Shown here: positions 1 through 11,060 of the stretch, piece after piece
Layout: every line of letters begins with the position of its first letter
How positions within the stretch are numbered: the stretch's first letter is position 1
Assembly (NCBI GenBank): GCA_027493675.1
Contig: JAOSKI010000003.1
Coordinates: 1 to 64,000, forward strand
DNA from: Microthrixaceae bacterium
GTDB taxonomy: Bacteria; Actinomycetota; Acidimicrobiia; Acidimicrobiales; Microtrichaceae
Length of the DNA stretch: 64,000 bases
Reading direction: 5' to 3'
Made by a program: the position numbers and the translations under genes
The notes under the pieces: model-generated
What the model saw: only the letters and a program-made list of their open reading frames with translations
Database searches by the model: none
What the model was told of the DNA's origin: nothing

Positions 1-353
1 TCCGCCACCCTGTCAGCTCCCCCGACGACGGGTCTTGGCCCTCAGCACCGACCTGGCGCGTCGGCCTCGACCACGCCGATCAGCCCGGAGCCGCCCGCTC
101 CCCCACCGACCCACCGCCCGGGCGCCTCCCCGAGCCCAGGTAGTGGTCATCGCGCTCGTTGGCGATGACCTCCAGGTAGTACGCAGCCGAGTCGGGGCCA
201 CCGAGAACTTCGAGATGCTCAACACACCCACGTAGGCCCCTCGGCACGGGCGAAACTCGCGTGCGACGGGCAATCACCCCGAGATCAGCCACCCCGAACT
301 GCGGCCACGACCTCCCGCGCGACCTCCCGTTCCACGAACGGGGACCACCCTGA

Positions 354-379
354 GACCTCCCGTTCGCCGACGGGAGGTC
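354..379. repeat. Perfect 10-bp hairpin, possible terminator
   Basis: GACCTCCCGT and its exact reverse complement are separated by six bases (TCGCCG). A partial copy of the arm, GACCTCCCG, occurs twice just before it at about 308-330. There is no T-tract on either side, so it is not a classical intrinsic terminator. It lies downstream of the last minus-strand gene of the island, where a terminator would be expected. Confidence 0.45.
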
Positions 380-397
380 CACCGCACCCCGGTGCAG

Positions 398-416
398 GTG
401 TGTGTGTGTGTGTGTG
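398..416. repeat. GT dinucleotide microsatellite
   Basis: Nineteen consecutive bases alternate G and T, immediately after the hairpin. Such runs are unusual in high-GC actinobacterial DNA. They are slippage-prone and could vary in length between cells or be miscounted in sequencing. No gene or promoter is evidently controlled by it. Confidence 0.8.
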
Positions 417-486
417 AAATCGGAGGGCTCGGACCGGGAGGACGCTCTGATGGAGGCGCCGCCAGGACTCCAGCAGGCGGAGCGAG

Positions 487-1279
487 TCAGCGAGTTGCGT
501 GCTCGGCGTTGAAGTCAGCTTCGGTCACTTCGGGCAGGTCTTGGGTCTGACCGACAACCTCGACCGAGCAGGAACAGCGCGGTGAACTCGTCCTGCTCGC
601 CGTCCCACGTCGGGTTGAGCTCGAAGTAGTCGTCGAGAAGTCGCTTACCCACCACGCCGACGGCCGAAGTCATCACAGCGAGAAGCCTCTCCTCCACGAC
701 CGTCAGGTAGTCGCCGTCGATCACGAGAGCTCGGTCCGCTTCGATGGCCCCACCCAGCCGGTGCCGGTCAAGCCGCGACAGCACGCCGGAACTGTGCGCG
801 ATCACATGCCGGATCTGCCAGAGCTTCTCAAGGTCGGCGACCGACAGTGTTGTCCAGGGGGTTGATCCCAATCAGCTTGCAGAACCGCTGGTTGACCTCC
901 GTCGGCGCCTGCCGCGCGTTCCACTGGCTCGCAAAGACGTCCCCGGCACCGGCGACGTCTCGGTTCGCCAAGATCAGCTCCGGCCTGATCGTGAGCTTCG
1001 TGTCGCCCTTGAGCCGGCCGTCGTAGCGGCTCGTGCGGTCGATAATGCGGGCGTAGAGAGACTTGATGCTCAGTTCGAAAGAACTCAGTAGCACGGCATA
1101 CGTCGCTCCACACACCGTGTGGTAATGCCGACGACGGGTCGCAACGTACGCATTGTCGGGTAGGCGTCCGTCGGCGTAGTCAGCCGCCAACACGAGGTCG
1201 CGGGCACGAGCCTTGAAGAACGAACCTGGGCTTCGCTCGAGCTTGTCCGAGAGCCGCTGCTCACGTTGGGCAGTGCCAT
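487..1279 (-). CDS. HEPN-like domain protein (frameshifted)
   Basis: About 260 residues when the frames are joined. The N-terminal half contains a helical segment with SFELSIKSLYARIIDRTS. The C-terminal half contains LWQIRHVIAHSSGV, whose R-x4-H spacing is the signature of HEPN RNase or ligand-binding domains, often toxic effectors in defence loci. One frameshift near 850 and one near the N-terminus split the reading frame. I chose the ATG at 1279, 32 bp after the methyltransferase stop; the exact start is uncertain. The end at 487 assumes another shift near 545; without it the frame stops at 515. It is the last gene of the helicase-methylase operon, so it could be an effector of that system. 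HEPN membership rests on the motif only. Confidence 0.55.
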
Positions 1280-1310
1280 CGCTTGTCCCAGGGGAGCGCT
1301 ATCGCCATCG

Positions 1311-4300
1311 CTACAACTCCAACGCCGCCTGTGTCGGGCCGCGGCCTCCAGTTGGGGGCTTACGAAGCTCTGCCGGTGGCTCCGGTAGGTCCGACGCGGC
1401 GATGAGCGGCCCCGCAACGACTCGGTCGAGAAGGTCGATGCCTCGGGGTTGGAGATCGATCGTTCGCTGGAGCACGGAGAGCAGTTCGAGCAGCTCGGTG
1501 GTCCACTCGTCGGCCCATGAGGTGGGCCGAATCTGATCCAGGGGCGAGCTGCTGCTCGCCGCGCGGCCTGCGCCTCTCGCCGTTCGATAGCCGAGCCACT
1601 TCTTCACGACCGCCATGCCGCTGACCTCGAACGCCCATACTTCCGGCGTGACTCCGGTGAGCTTCCCGTCGCCGATCCTGAGGCTCTGGGTCCCGGCGTC
1701 GTACTCGATGTCGTTGGGCCTCTCGGGAAGCGTCAACCTCCCGTCCACGGCGATGCTCGGCAGGAGGGTCCCGAGGACGCCATCGTGACCCTCGCTGAAG
1801 CGCTCGCCGTAGGTGTGCAACCAGAGCAGCTCTCTGCCAAACGCTACGGCCTCGGCGAACAAGTCCGCGTCCGCTGTGAGTGGGATTCGTGGACCCGGCG
1901 TCAGCAGCTCCTCAGCGAATCGTTCGGTGTAGTCAGCACCTCCAAGCACGGCGTACACGTAGGCGAAGAGGTCCTCTATGGCGGCAGTGGCCCCAGGACC
2001 CAGGCCCTCGCCGATCGCCCCAAGGGCCTTGGGGTCCGCATTAGGTGTCCCTCTGGCATCTCGGTAGAGCGGCACGACGTCCTTCGCTCCGAACGAGCCA
2101 CGAAAGTGATGCTTGTCGGGGACCGATGTCGCAACTGTCGCTCCCGGTCCCCGGCCGATGCTGCTCGTGAGCAGGGAAGTCAGGAAGATCTGCTGGTCGG
2201 ACACCGAAGCCCAGAGTGATGGACTCTCTGTCTTCGCAAGGCGGGGGTCAGCAAACGCCCACTGCCGATCAAAGGAGCGTGGAGCGAACCTCACGATCGG
2301 CTCCGACGGCGCGCCTGGACCGAGGTCAACGAGGCGGGGCAAGCCTGGCACCCGGGTGGTGATGGATCGGCCATGACGAGGTGTGACGTAGGCGTCAGCA
2401 CGTGCCGCCGGGTCCTCGATGGCGACGAACGCGCTCCATCGATCCACAAGCAGGTCGTGCGTAGGGGCGACTGGCCACGTCCTGTTCCACATGCATCCGG
2501 GCTGTTGCCATGGGAACAGGTCCGTCAATGCTGGATAATCCAGCCAATCCTGCCCACCTGCAACAGGTTCGAAAGGGTCAAACCATCCGCCGGGGAGCCT
2601 CTGTCCAGCCCTCACCATCTGGGGTCAACCCATCACCCGCCCCGAGCCAATGGAGCTTGTTGATGCGCGAGTCCCAGATTCGGCGGTACCACACCTTGGC
2701 GGGGGTGCCGCCGTCGCCTTGACCGGAAGCGACCGATCGTAACGATGGCCACAGGAGTTTCTATATCGAAGATGTTCTCGTCGGGTCGCGCCCCACGATT
2801 GTCACCGCCAAGGTCCGTAACCCAGATCTCATCGGCCACCTGGCGCGCCATCTGCCGAAGGCCGAGGAAGCCGGACCCTTCAGCCAAGAACTCGGGTGAT
2901 CAGCGAGATCACACCAGGTAGACTGGGACGGTCTTCGAACACCTTCCAGATGGCCCAGCGCCAGAAGTAGACGTACTTGTTGTAGAGACTTGCGTGGGCA
3001 CTGAAGATCACGTGCTCCCGCGCCGGATCGAGGATGTCATCGAAAGGGCTTCGCCCACCTGACCGGTCGGTGATCCAGCCGCCGATCCCGTCATCCTGCG
3101 CGACGCGGTCGTACGGCGGATTCCCGATCGCAACGGTTGTCCGAACCGAGCGCTTCACATGGTCGGCGCGCTCGCCTTCGACGGAGATCGGATCGGCCTC
3201 GATCGACAACTGGCCGGAGCCACCCCGCTGCAGGGTGTCGGTGAGGTAGATCGCGAGGTCCGCCCCGTCGATGTCCACCTCGTGCAACTCGAGTGCCGTC
3301 TTGAGGTGGGCGATGGCGTACGGAGCGAGCATGAGCTCCAGGGCATTCAGACTCGGCAACACAACCTCTCTGGCGTGGACCGACCAGTCCGCCTCACCGT
3401 GCACGGCGACGTAGGAGTCCCGTGCTCGACGAATCCACTCGACGAGGAACGTGCCCGTGCCGGTAGCAGGATCGAGCATCGACACGAACGGAGCCCCGGG
3501 ATCGATCACGCCGGGAGAGCCAGCCCGAGGCGGCCGGCGAGATCACCCCAGGTCGTTGGGTCGGCGACTCCCAGAGGTAGGCCGAGCCGCTCCTTCAAGA
3601 CGGCGTCGACCATCCCGACCATGTGCTTCACCGCCGCTTGCGGCGTGTAGAACGCGCCGACCTGGATCTTCATCTCCGGGTCGTAGGCAGCAAGGAAGTC
3701 CTCGTAGAAGTGAATGACCGGATCGCCGCCCTTCTCCGTCGCTCCGAACCGGTCGAGCACCGCCTCGATGTTCGATACCTTCAGGTCTGCGACGAGCTGT
3801 TCGAGTTGGTCGTCGCCATCGAGCTGGACAGCGTGGTCGTGAACCTCCTCGAAGAAGGCCGTGAGGGAAGGGGTTGGCAAGCGGTATCGACGACAACGTC
3901 GGACTCGCTCCGAAGGCAACCGGGTCGGTCACGCGGCTGGTGAGCGCGCCGTACACGAGAGTTTGGGCGCACATGTCGGCGAACTGGGCGGGCGTGACCG
4001 ATGCGACCAGCTCCTCTCGCACCTCGCCCAAGAGCGTGCTGAAGGGACCGGTGCCGACCTCAGCCGAAAGCGCCGCGGTGATGTTGTTACGGACCTGGGT
4101 TGCGGTCGTGGCCATCCGTTCGACGAGCTTCGTCGTGGTGGCGATGACCTCGCCATGGCGGAGCTTGAAGGCGGCTCGCCACTCCTCCCGCCACTCATCG
4201 ACGGCCGCAGGGTCATCGGGCCAGGCGAGGGTGTGGCAGCAGCTCGGTGGCGAGTCGCTTCAGGTGTTGGATGGGCGACTGACCGGGGCGCCATGGGATG

Positions 4301-4737
4301 GATCGGATCTCGGTGGGCTTGTCGTCCTGCTCGAAGAAGGCGATGAAGTGCAGCTCGACGGTATCGCCCGTGCTGGTGGTGATGATGAAGAGGAGGTCGT
4401 CGAGCGTCCAAGTCTTGAGGTGCCCGAGCCCGAGGTGCGCTTCTTGGTGACAAGCTTGTCGAGGAGCCGGCGGAGAGCCGTGAGCGGGAGTCGGGGACCG
4501 TCGAACTCGAGGAAGAAGATCCCCCACGGCTGGGCGGTCTCCAGCGGGCGAAGCTGACGAAGGGATGCGAGGTGCGGCACGTTCGGGCGGGAGCCCGAGC
4601 TCGTCGGGGTTCCATTCGAAGGTTGCCTCTTCGAGATCCCCGGCGTCGATCGGCCAATCGAGCTCGTCGGCGAGGAACTCAATGACATCCTCGAACGAGG
4701 TGATCTGGCGGAGGTGATTCGGGTCGAGGATCGTCAT
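1311..4737 (-). CDS. Type ISP-like adenine-N6 DNA methyltransferase (frameshifted)
   Basis: About 1,140 residues. A helical N-terminal region leads to the segment FYTPQAAVKHMV near nt 3600-3640, then methyltransferase motif I DPATGTGTFL near residue 420 and catalytic motif IV NPPY near residue 538. These are hallmarks of N6-adenine methylases of the gamma class. The last ~450 residues resemble the target-recognition C-terminus of type ISP restriction enzymes (LADEIWVTDLGGDNRG-like segment, then DYPALTDLFPW). There is no nuclease or helicase domain in this chain; the helicase is the preceding gene, which overlaps it by ATGA. It probably marks host DNA in a restriction-like system. Frameshifts occur near 4600, 4250, 3880, 3510, 2880 and 2720. 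The start ATG at 4737 is fixed by the overlap with the upstream stop. Confidence 0.85.
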
Positions 4738-7700
4738 GGCGCGGCGTTGAGCTCCATCCAGCACACGAGCGAGGGCTTGGGTGCTCCGATCGGCACGTCG
4801 AGTTGCTTCAGGTAGGTGTTCTTGATGTGCTTGAGCACACTGTCCCGAATGGTGACCAGCAGCGCTCGCTCGGCACGGCACACTCGAGGAGTGTCCGGCG
4901 CTGACCTGATCGCCTCGGCGATCTGGCGAGCATCCTCCAGCAGCGCGCGCCTCGGGCAGCGTGTGCAGATACCAGCGGGTGACCCCGACCTCGAGAGCGA
5001 ACTCACCGGACTCGGAGTCGAGCGCTGGCAAGCGGAAGCAGAAGAACACCCCTTCAGCATCCTCGGACACGCGTTCCCGACCGGAGAAGATCGCCCGCGG
5101 GAAACCAGCGAGTCGTTCCTCCAGGCCCTCGTGTTGGTCGAGAAGCTGTTGGTACTCGAGGTGAAGCTGCTCCTGAATGCTGGTCTCGCCCTCGTAGGCG
5201 ACGTTGAACTCCTTGAGGGCCTCATAGTCATCCTCGGGCTTGAGGAGCTTGCTGCCCTCGATCCCGAGAGTCTTGGAGATCAACAACGTCTTGTGGCTCA
5301 CCCGGTTGTAGAGACGGAGCAGAGTGTCGAGGTCGTTGGGCGGCAGGAAGTTCCAGAACGCGACCTTTCCCGGTGCTTGGCCGTCTCGGGATGATCAGCG
5401 ACGAGCTTCGCCTCGATGTCGGGGTTGAGGCGTCGATCCACACGGCCGATGCGTTGCATGAGCCGCACTGGGTTCCAGTGGATGTCGTAGTTGATAAGCC
5501 GGGTCGCGTCCTGGAGGTTGAGGCCCTCGGATAGAACATCGGTGGCGATGAGGACCCGCGTCTCCTCCTGTCCGTCCTCCTCCAGGTCCGCGGATGTGAT
5601 CCCGTTGTAGTAGGGCGAGAACCGCCGGATCGCGTCAGCACGGTTGACCTTCGAACCGCTGTCCAGTTCAGCGACACCCTCGATCCCCTCCTTCTCCAAC
5701 TCCCTTCGCAGGTACCGGGCAGTGTCAGCGAACTCAGTGAAGATCAGAACCTTGCGATCAGCCATCTCTTTGGACTTGAGGAGCCGCACCAGCTTCTTCA
5801 ACTTGTCGTCGTGGAGAGGGCTCAAAGGAGCGGGACTCGTCGAGCAGCGTGGCGATCTGGTCCAGGTCGAGGTAGGTCTCGGCAAGGATCTCGGGGACGT
5901 CATACTCGTCTCTCGGGAGGAGCGTCGCCCTCTCCAACAGCTCGGGCGGCACGATGTCCTCGTTCTCCTCGCCGGGCTCCTCGTCATCACCCCACAGAGC
6001 TAGTTGACGAACGCGGGTGTGGGTTAGCAGTTCCTCGTGCTGTTGCGTCCAGCGCTCGAAGCGCTTCACCTCGGCGTCGGACTCGCTGTTCACCTGAACG
6101 AAGGCAAGGAGCTTGCGAAGCAGCCGGTCGCAGGACAGCTCGAAGGCGTAGACGGAGCTCTCGAATCGCTTCAGGAAGTTGGTGCGGATGAGTCCGACGA
6201 CCTGCTGCTGGCGGTTCTCCTCGATGGGATCGATCGAGGCGTCGCCACCCGTGTAGTAGGCGAGCGGGTAGTACATCGGCAGGGCGAACAGCGGCTTCTG
6301 CTTCTGGAAGGCGGTATCGACCAGGTCGAGGAGCTTCCCGTAGCTCTTGCGGATCGAGTAACCCGCGACTTTGGGGTCCTCCCTCTTCGGGAAGACAGCG
6401 GCGTCGCCGGTCTCCTGTAACTGGCTGGCCCGGGCATACGCACGGCTGCGTTGCACGACGAGGCCCTTGAACAGCTCGTCGCCGGCCAGCAGCTCGGTGG
6501 CCTCCTCGGCTGCCTCAGCCTCGGGGACGTCGTCGCCGATGCGCTGCTTGAGGGTCTTGGTGATGGAGTTGAGCCGACCGCTCAGGCTGGTGACCCCGAG
6601 CGTGCGGGCGAAGTGGGCGTCCTCGCCTTGGCTGGAACAGCTCGACGAGGTGCTGAAGTCGTTGAGGGAATTGTTGATCGGTGTTGCGGTCAGCAGGTAG
6701 ACGCTCTTGTGCCGTCCTTCGTTGATGAGGTCGTAGAGCTTGTAGTAGCGGGACCGGGTGAACGGGTCCTCGGGATCTCCCCGCTTGCCGGTGTTGCGAA
6801 AGTGGTGCGCCTCGTCAATCACCACCGCGTCGGCCAACTCGGTGATGCGCTCGAACCGCTCGGGGAACTCGAGGGCCCTGGTGAGGTCGGTGTGGCTGAA
6901 CACCGACAAGTTGGAGAAGTCGGCTGAACCGTCGACACCCCCGATGTGCGGGAGGTGCCGTTTCAGCTCGGGCACCCACACGGAGTCCTTCACCGACTTC
7001 GGGGCGAAGAGCACAACACGCTTGTTCTCATGGAGGATCAGTCGCTCCAGCAGCATCAAGCCGACGTAGGTCTTGCCGAGACCAACGCCGTCGCAGAGGA
7101 ATGCGCCACCGTGCTTGCGGGCGATCGCCACCATCGCCCAGTAGCCCTCCTGCTGATAGCGATCGAGCTTGGAGAACACCCGGGAGATCTGGTTGTCGAA
7201 CACGTCGTCAGTCGGATCCAGCTCACTGAACATCGCCCGGAGCGCCTGGGCGTACACCTCGAAGGGCGTGGAACTCCTGGGCATGGCGCTGGATCACCCT
7301 CACCACATCGGGCGACACATCGACGGCAGCGCTCCAGTGCTCCTCGTACCACTCCTGTAGCTGAGCGACCTCCGAGCTGCTCTCGATCTTGATGTTCAAC
7401 TCCACGTTCTGCGTGAGCCCCGGCCGGGTGAAGTTGCTCGACCCAACAAGCGCCTGGGAACCGATCACCTCGAAGCGGCCGTGAGTGATGTAGGTCTTCG
7501 CGTGAAACTTGTCCTTGTTGTAGACGCGGCACTCGATCTGGCCCGACGCCAGTGCGGCCACGATCGCGTCAACACCGGTGAGGAACGGATCACGCTCCTT
7601 GTCGTCCTCGATGCTCTCATCAAGGCGATCCTCGGCCCGCTGCTTGACCGCCAGCAACATGGCCTTCTTGGTCCGATGGGTGACCTCGTCGCCCATCAGG

Positions 7701-7903
7701 ATCCGGATCTTGTCGAACTTCTGCCAGTGACCATCGAGGTCGAGCAGGGAGCCGATCTCGAAGTAGCCGGTGGCGATGTCGATGCTGCTCGCCAGCTCCG
7801 ACCACTCACGCAAGTAGTCGAGCCCGTTCCGCCCGCCCTCGCTGTTGTCAACGATGAACAGCGGGCCCTCAGCCACGATCGACCTCGTTCGATTCAGAGC
7901 CAC
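4734..7903 (-). CDS. Phospholipase D-like / SNF2 helicase fusion (frameshifted)
   Basis: About 1,057 residues. The first ~220 form a phospholipase D-like domain with the motif KFHAKTY at residues 132-138 and GSSNFTRPG about twenty residues later, the halves of an HKD-type nuclease or lipase site. A superfamily 2 SNF2-type motor follows: Walker A DGVGLGKT near nt 7074, DEAH near nt 6810, and C-terminal motifs ATDVLSEGLNLQ and QRIGRVDR near nt 5440-5550. A helical tail follows. Such fusions accompany N6-methylases in defence islands and are thought to translocate on and cut foreign DNA. The GTG start overlaps the ATPase stop and the stop overlaps the methylase start. Frameshifts lie near 7260, 6640, 5810, 5370 and 4935. 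Motor and PLD assignments are firm; the biological role is inferred. Confidence 0.87.
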
Positions 7904-9041
7904 CTGGTGGCAACTCGCGTTGGGCGTCGAGCGCAGCGTGCTCGCGCAGTGAAGTCGCGCAGATAGGGCATCGTGAAGTCGACCCTTCCATGACCAACCG
8001 GCTCGATCAGCTCCGATGCGATGAGACGCAGCCGATACTGGCTGGCGTAGTTGGCGTCGACTTTCAGCCGCGAGCCGATGTCGCTCATCTTCGAAGGCCC
8101 GTCATCGTGCGCCATCGCAAGCAGGAAGGTGCGCGCAACCCCAGGAAGGTCAGCGAGGGCCGGCTCGTGGACCAAGGACCCGAGACGGCGACGAGCCGCA
8201 ACGATCCCTGCCTCGACGTCGTCCTCGGAGATGTCGCGGTGGCGGGGCTGCTGTCGCCAGATGTGGTAGCCGACGAGCTGGATGAGGAACGGGTAACCAC
8301 CGGTGGCCTCCGCCGCGCGAGACGCGAGCTCAGGGTCCGATCCCGCGCTCGGCGCGCTCGATCGGTTCGGTGATGGCCGTCGCCACCTCAGGGGAACGCA
8401 ACCGGCCCGAGCGAGTGCCGGTCGGCGCGGCGAAGGAACGTCAGCACATCGTCGTTCAGCACCGCGCTGACCGCAGACGGCAGCCCGGCACCGACGAACG
8501 CTATCTCGCGTTCCTCCCGCACGAGGTGCTGCAACACCGTCGCCACCTCCCGCAACTCCGGGACGACCTGGTGGTGGATCTCATCGAGGGTGAGGAGCAA
8601 CCCGGCACCGTTGGCGGCGAGGAGATCACATGCGGCGGTGAGCTGGGTGCGAAGCGCAGGCGAGACCTCGTGCGCCTCGCTGGTCTCCCACGTCGCGCCC
8701 CCGAGTCCCATCGGCGCGTTGACGCCGGTCACCTTGGACTTCACGCCGTCCGGGTCGATCTCGCTGAGCAGCGCCGGCAGGTGTTCCCGAACGAGGCGGT
8801 TCACCAACCCCTCCGTGGCAGTCTCGGAGATGACCCGCCACCCCTGCTGGCGAGCGAGGTCCTCGACCTCGTTCAGCATCACGGTCTTCCCGGTTCCCCG
8901 CGCTCCCGTGTATAGCGTCATTCGGCCCGGCGCGCCGGGGCCGTCCTCGAGGGCGCCGACGAAGTCTTCGAGCAGGTCCGACCGACCGACCAGCAGAGGT
9001 GGGGAGACGCCGAACGTCGGCGTGAACGGATTCCGGGCCAC
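7894..9041 (-). CDS. AAA ATPase with C-terminal winged helix (frameshifted)
   Basis: About 380 residues. Walker A GARGTGKT at residues 46-53 and Walker B LLLTLDEIHH near 148-157 mark an Orc1/Cdc6- or AAA_16-type ATPase. A sensor-like segment EIAFVGAGLP follows. The C-terminal part contains a winged-helix-like stretch (SDIGSRLKVDANYASQYRLRL cut to MSDIGSRLKV) typical of this ATPase group. It is the first gene of the ATPase-helicase-methylase module, and the next gene starts inside its last codons. It is likely the regulatory or sensing subunit. One frameshift near 8385 splits the frame. The ATG at 9041 precedes MARNPFTPTFG, the usual kind of start for this family. Confidence 0.82.
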
Positions 9042-9066
9042 GACGGCACCCTACCTCGCCCAGCCA

Positions 9067-9100
9067 TTAGAGGTTGTTAGATCTGTTAGAGATCGTTAGA
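9067..9100 (-). promoter_or_regulatory. Phased TTAGA repeats upstream of the defence operon
   Basis: Four copies of TTAGA begin at 9067, 9077, 9086 and 9096, i.e. 10, 9 and 10 bp apart, one helical turn each. They end about 25 bp upstream of the ATPase start. Read on the transcribed strand they are TCTAA repeats. Helically phased short repeats in this position are typical of operators or UP-like elements. No cognate regulator is evident. Confidence 0.55.
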
Positions 9101-9163
9101 GCCCGGAGGAGACCGCCTGGGAACGCCCCGGGTGATCGGGTCAATCCAGGAAGTAGGAGTCGT

Positions 9164-10409
9164 TCATCTCGGGGTCCGGCTCAGGTCGGGTCGCACGATG
9201 GCGATCGCACCGTCCGTGAGTGCGAGCTGGTGTTCCGCCTCCGCCAAGGCGTTCACATGCTCCCACCTGAGCCGGCGAGAGGTAGAACGACAGTTCCTTG
9301 ACGCGGTCGTAGGCCTCCGAGAATGCAGCAGGTCTATCTTCGGCCGCGGCGTCTTCCGAGCAGCAACAGGGCGTCCTCAATCGATTGCCGGCGCACCTTG
9401 GGCATGAGGTGCGGGACCAAGGTCACGTCGCCGTCCTCGGACACGATGACAACGACGGTCGGGCAAGGAGCCGACCGCTGGTACCGGTGAGCGGAGTTGG
9501 CGCGCTCCACGAGACGGATCGCCGTGAGGCGACACCTCGCCATCGAGATCGCGCCGATCGCGTGGCAGACCCCTCCCGGGTCGACCAGGACGGCGCCATC
9601 GATCTGCGCTAGTGATCAAGAAGCTCCGGGGTCGCCTGTGTTGGCATGACGGTTGTCGCCTGTCCTCCCAGCCGGGCCGCCTCGGAAGCCGCGTCCGCCG
9701 ACACCACCAGCGTCGTGCCATGACGAGCGGACGTCGCGGCTCGTACCAGGGGGACGAGCGCGTCCACATCAGCCGCTCCACCCAGCACGCGGTCGAACGC
9801 ATCGACCAGAGCATCCTCGTCCAGGGTTGGCCGGGGAAGCGCCGGGCGTCGATAGTCGAATCTCAGGAGCACGCCGTCAGTCCCCCGCAGTTCCCACGTC
9901 GCATGAGCAGTGATCGCGATCTCGAAGACGTCAGGGCGAGGGGACCCACTACCCGCCCGAGCCCGTACACGCCATCAGCGTGGACCAGAAGAGCGAGCGC
10001 ATCGTCGCTGATCTCGAGCAACTTTCGTACTCCCCGGGCCGCGCTTAGCGGCACGGGACGGTCCAGGCGCATCTTGACATCCAGGTCGCCGTGCTCTGGG
10101 TTCACGAGGAGCAGTCGACCGTGAGCGGTCGAAGTCTCGTACGTGCGGATGGCGATCTCGCTCAGGGGCTCACATGGACGGAAGTACGAGAAGTTCCAGG
10201 TTCGAAAGAAGCATCCGCCCGCAAAGTGCTCTGCGGCCTCCATTGCGAGTCACAGGGATGAACGCCGAATCGCCGAGAGTCCGGGCTCTCGCTGACCAAA
10301 GGGCGACGTCTGCCTCCGTCAGCACCAGGTTGATCAACTCCCCAATGTACGAGCTGGGCGCCGGGAAGCGATTGACATCCTCACCCCTCGATCCGCGGCA
10401 GCCCGTCAA
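9164..10409 (-). CDS. DACNV sensor + DAC (DisA_N-like) protein (frameshifted)
   Basis: About 410 residues. The N-terminal ~200 resemble the probable sensor domain DACNV (segments FRTWNFSYFRPCEPLSEIA, GVRKLLEISDDALALL and GVYGLGRVVGP). The next part resembles the diadenylate cyclase domain DAC of DisA: IDGAVLVDPGGVCHAIGAI carries the DGA motif, followed by RGAR-x-NSAHRY, then TVVVIVSEDGDVTLVPHL. Canonical cyclases carry RHR at the second site; here it is replaced, so cyclic di-AMP synthesis is not assured. The last ~40 residues are helical. Frameshifts lie near 10230, 9910, 9610, 9545, 9360 and 9270. The start is between 10409 (TTG overlapping the upstream stop) and 10378 (ATG). As last gene of the TIR operon, it may make or sense a nucleotide second messenger. 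Confidence 0.68.
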
Positions 10410-10859
10410 ATCGTGGCGCCGTCGACAGACATAAGGCAGTTGTGCACCTCGAATCCGTCAACGAAGCCGGCAGTGCTGACGACGACTCGCTTTCCCGGGA
10501 ACGCGCCGCTCGCTTCTGCGACTTCAGCGATCGCCTGAGCCCGGGCGCGCCTTCTCAACCAAGCTTGGCGGCGCTCGTGAACACCCGGGTCGGTGTTGAA
10601 GATCCGTCGCTCGGGGTCGAGCTCGTAGAGCTCCTCCACCCGCGGGCCGATATCACGGAGATCGGACGACCGGAATGCGCCGTCCTCGGGCTCGACGCAG
10701 ATCGCGTGCGCCTGAGCCGGGTCGACTGCGAAAGCCGACGAGGAAGGCCTCGGGTCGAGGTGCTCCCTCTACCGCCTCGGCGCGCTCGGCTGTGACCTGA
10801 AGATCGATTCGGAGGTGCGGCTGCCACGCCCCCATGAACTCGTCGATAGTGCGGCCCAC
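10406..10859 (-). CDS. Uncharacterised protein between TIR module and DAC protein
   Basis: About 150 residues in joined frames. I do not recognise a named family. Segments visible: RTIDEFMGAWQPHLRIDLQV at the N-terminus, then AICVEPEDGAFRSSDLRDIG, then VEELYELDPERRIFNTDPGV and a basic helical stretch. The mixture of a beta-rich first half and a helical second half suggests a compact cytosolic protein. A frameshift near 10710 divides it. The stop abuts the start of the DAC protein, so the two are co-translated and probably work together. The GTG start at 10859 is a choice; nearby alternatives exist. Confidence 0.55.
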
Positions 10860-10870
10860 CGGGTTCCAGC

Positions 10871-11056
10871 CTAAGGACCTGCCGGAGGCAGTACGGCGAC
10901 CGCTCCCGGGACCCGAGGATGCGCGAGAGTTGCGAGCATTGTCACGGGATCCGCAGCGAACGCTTCCTCGCCCCATGCTTCAAGCAGGAGACAGGACAGC
11001 CAATCGAAGGCTCTCCCCCACCGGACAAGGCGAGACGCGGCTCCCTCTTGCAGCCC
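10871..11056 (-). CDS. Possible very small ORF in the TIR-DAC operon
   Basis: An open frame of 62 codons ends with a TAG at 10871. It reads sensibly at the protein level (LVRWGRAFDWLSCLLLEAWG, then GEEAFAADPVTMLATLAHP), alternating hydrophobic and acidic residues as in a small helical protein. It has no ATG; the nearest plausible GTG would need a one-base shift just after the preceding gene's stop. It fills what would otherwise be a 190-bp gap in a gapless operon. It could also be a chance frame. Confidence 0.35.
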   Translation of the reverse strand, partial: GLQEGAASRLVRWGRAFDWLSCLLLEAWGEEAFAADPVTMLATLAHPRVPGAVAVLPPAGP

Positions 11057-11060
11057 TCAC

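Larger units (their letters stand above)
1..486. other. Gene-free left edge of the window
   Basis: I see no convincing gene here. The short open frames on both strands are arginine- and proline-rich, as expected by chance in high-GC DNA, and resemble no family I know. The stretch holds a perfect hairpin and a GT dinucleotide run, listed separately, and lies downstream of the HEPN-like gene, so it may be the trailer of the minus-strand defence operon. Confidence 0.55.

Noticed and set aside
1311-9041. DISARM or BREX as the identity of the helicase-methylase module
   Set aside because: No DUF1998 (DrmB-like) gene, no PglZ, and the phospholipase D domain is fused to the helicase rather than separate as in DISARM.
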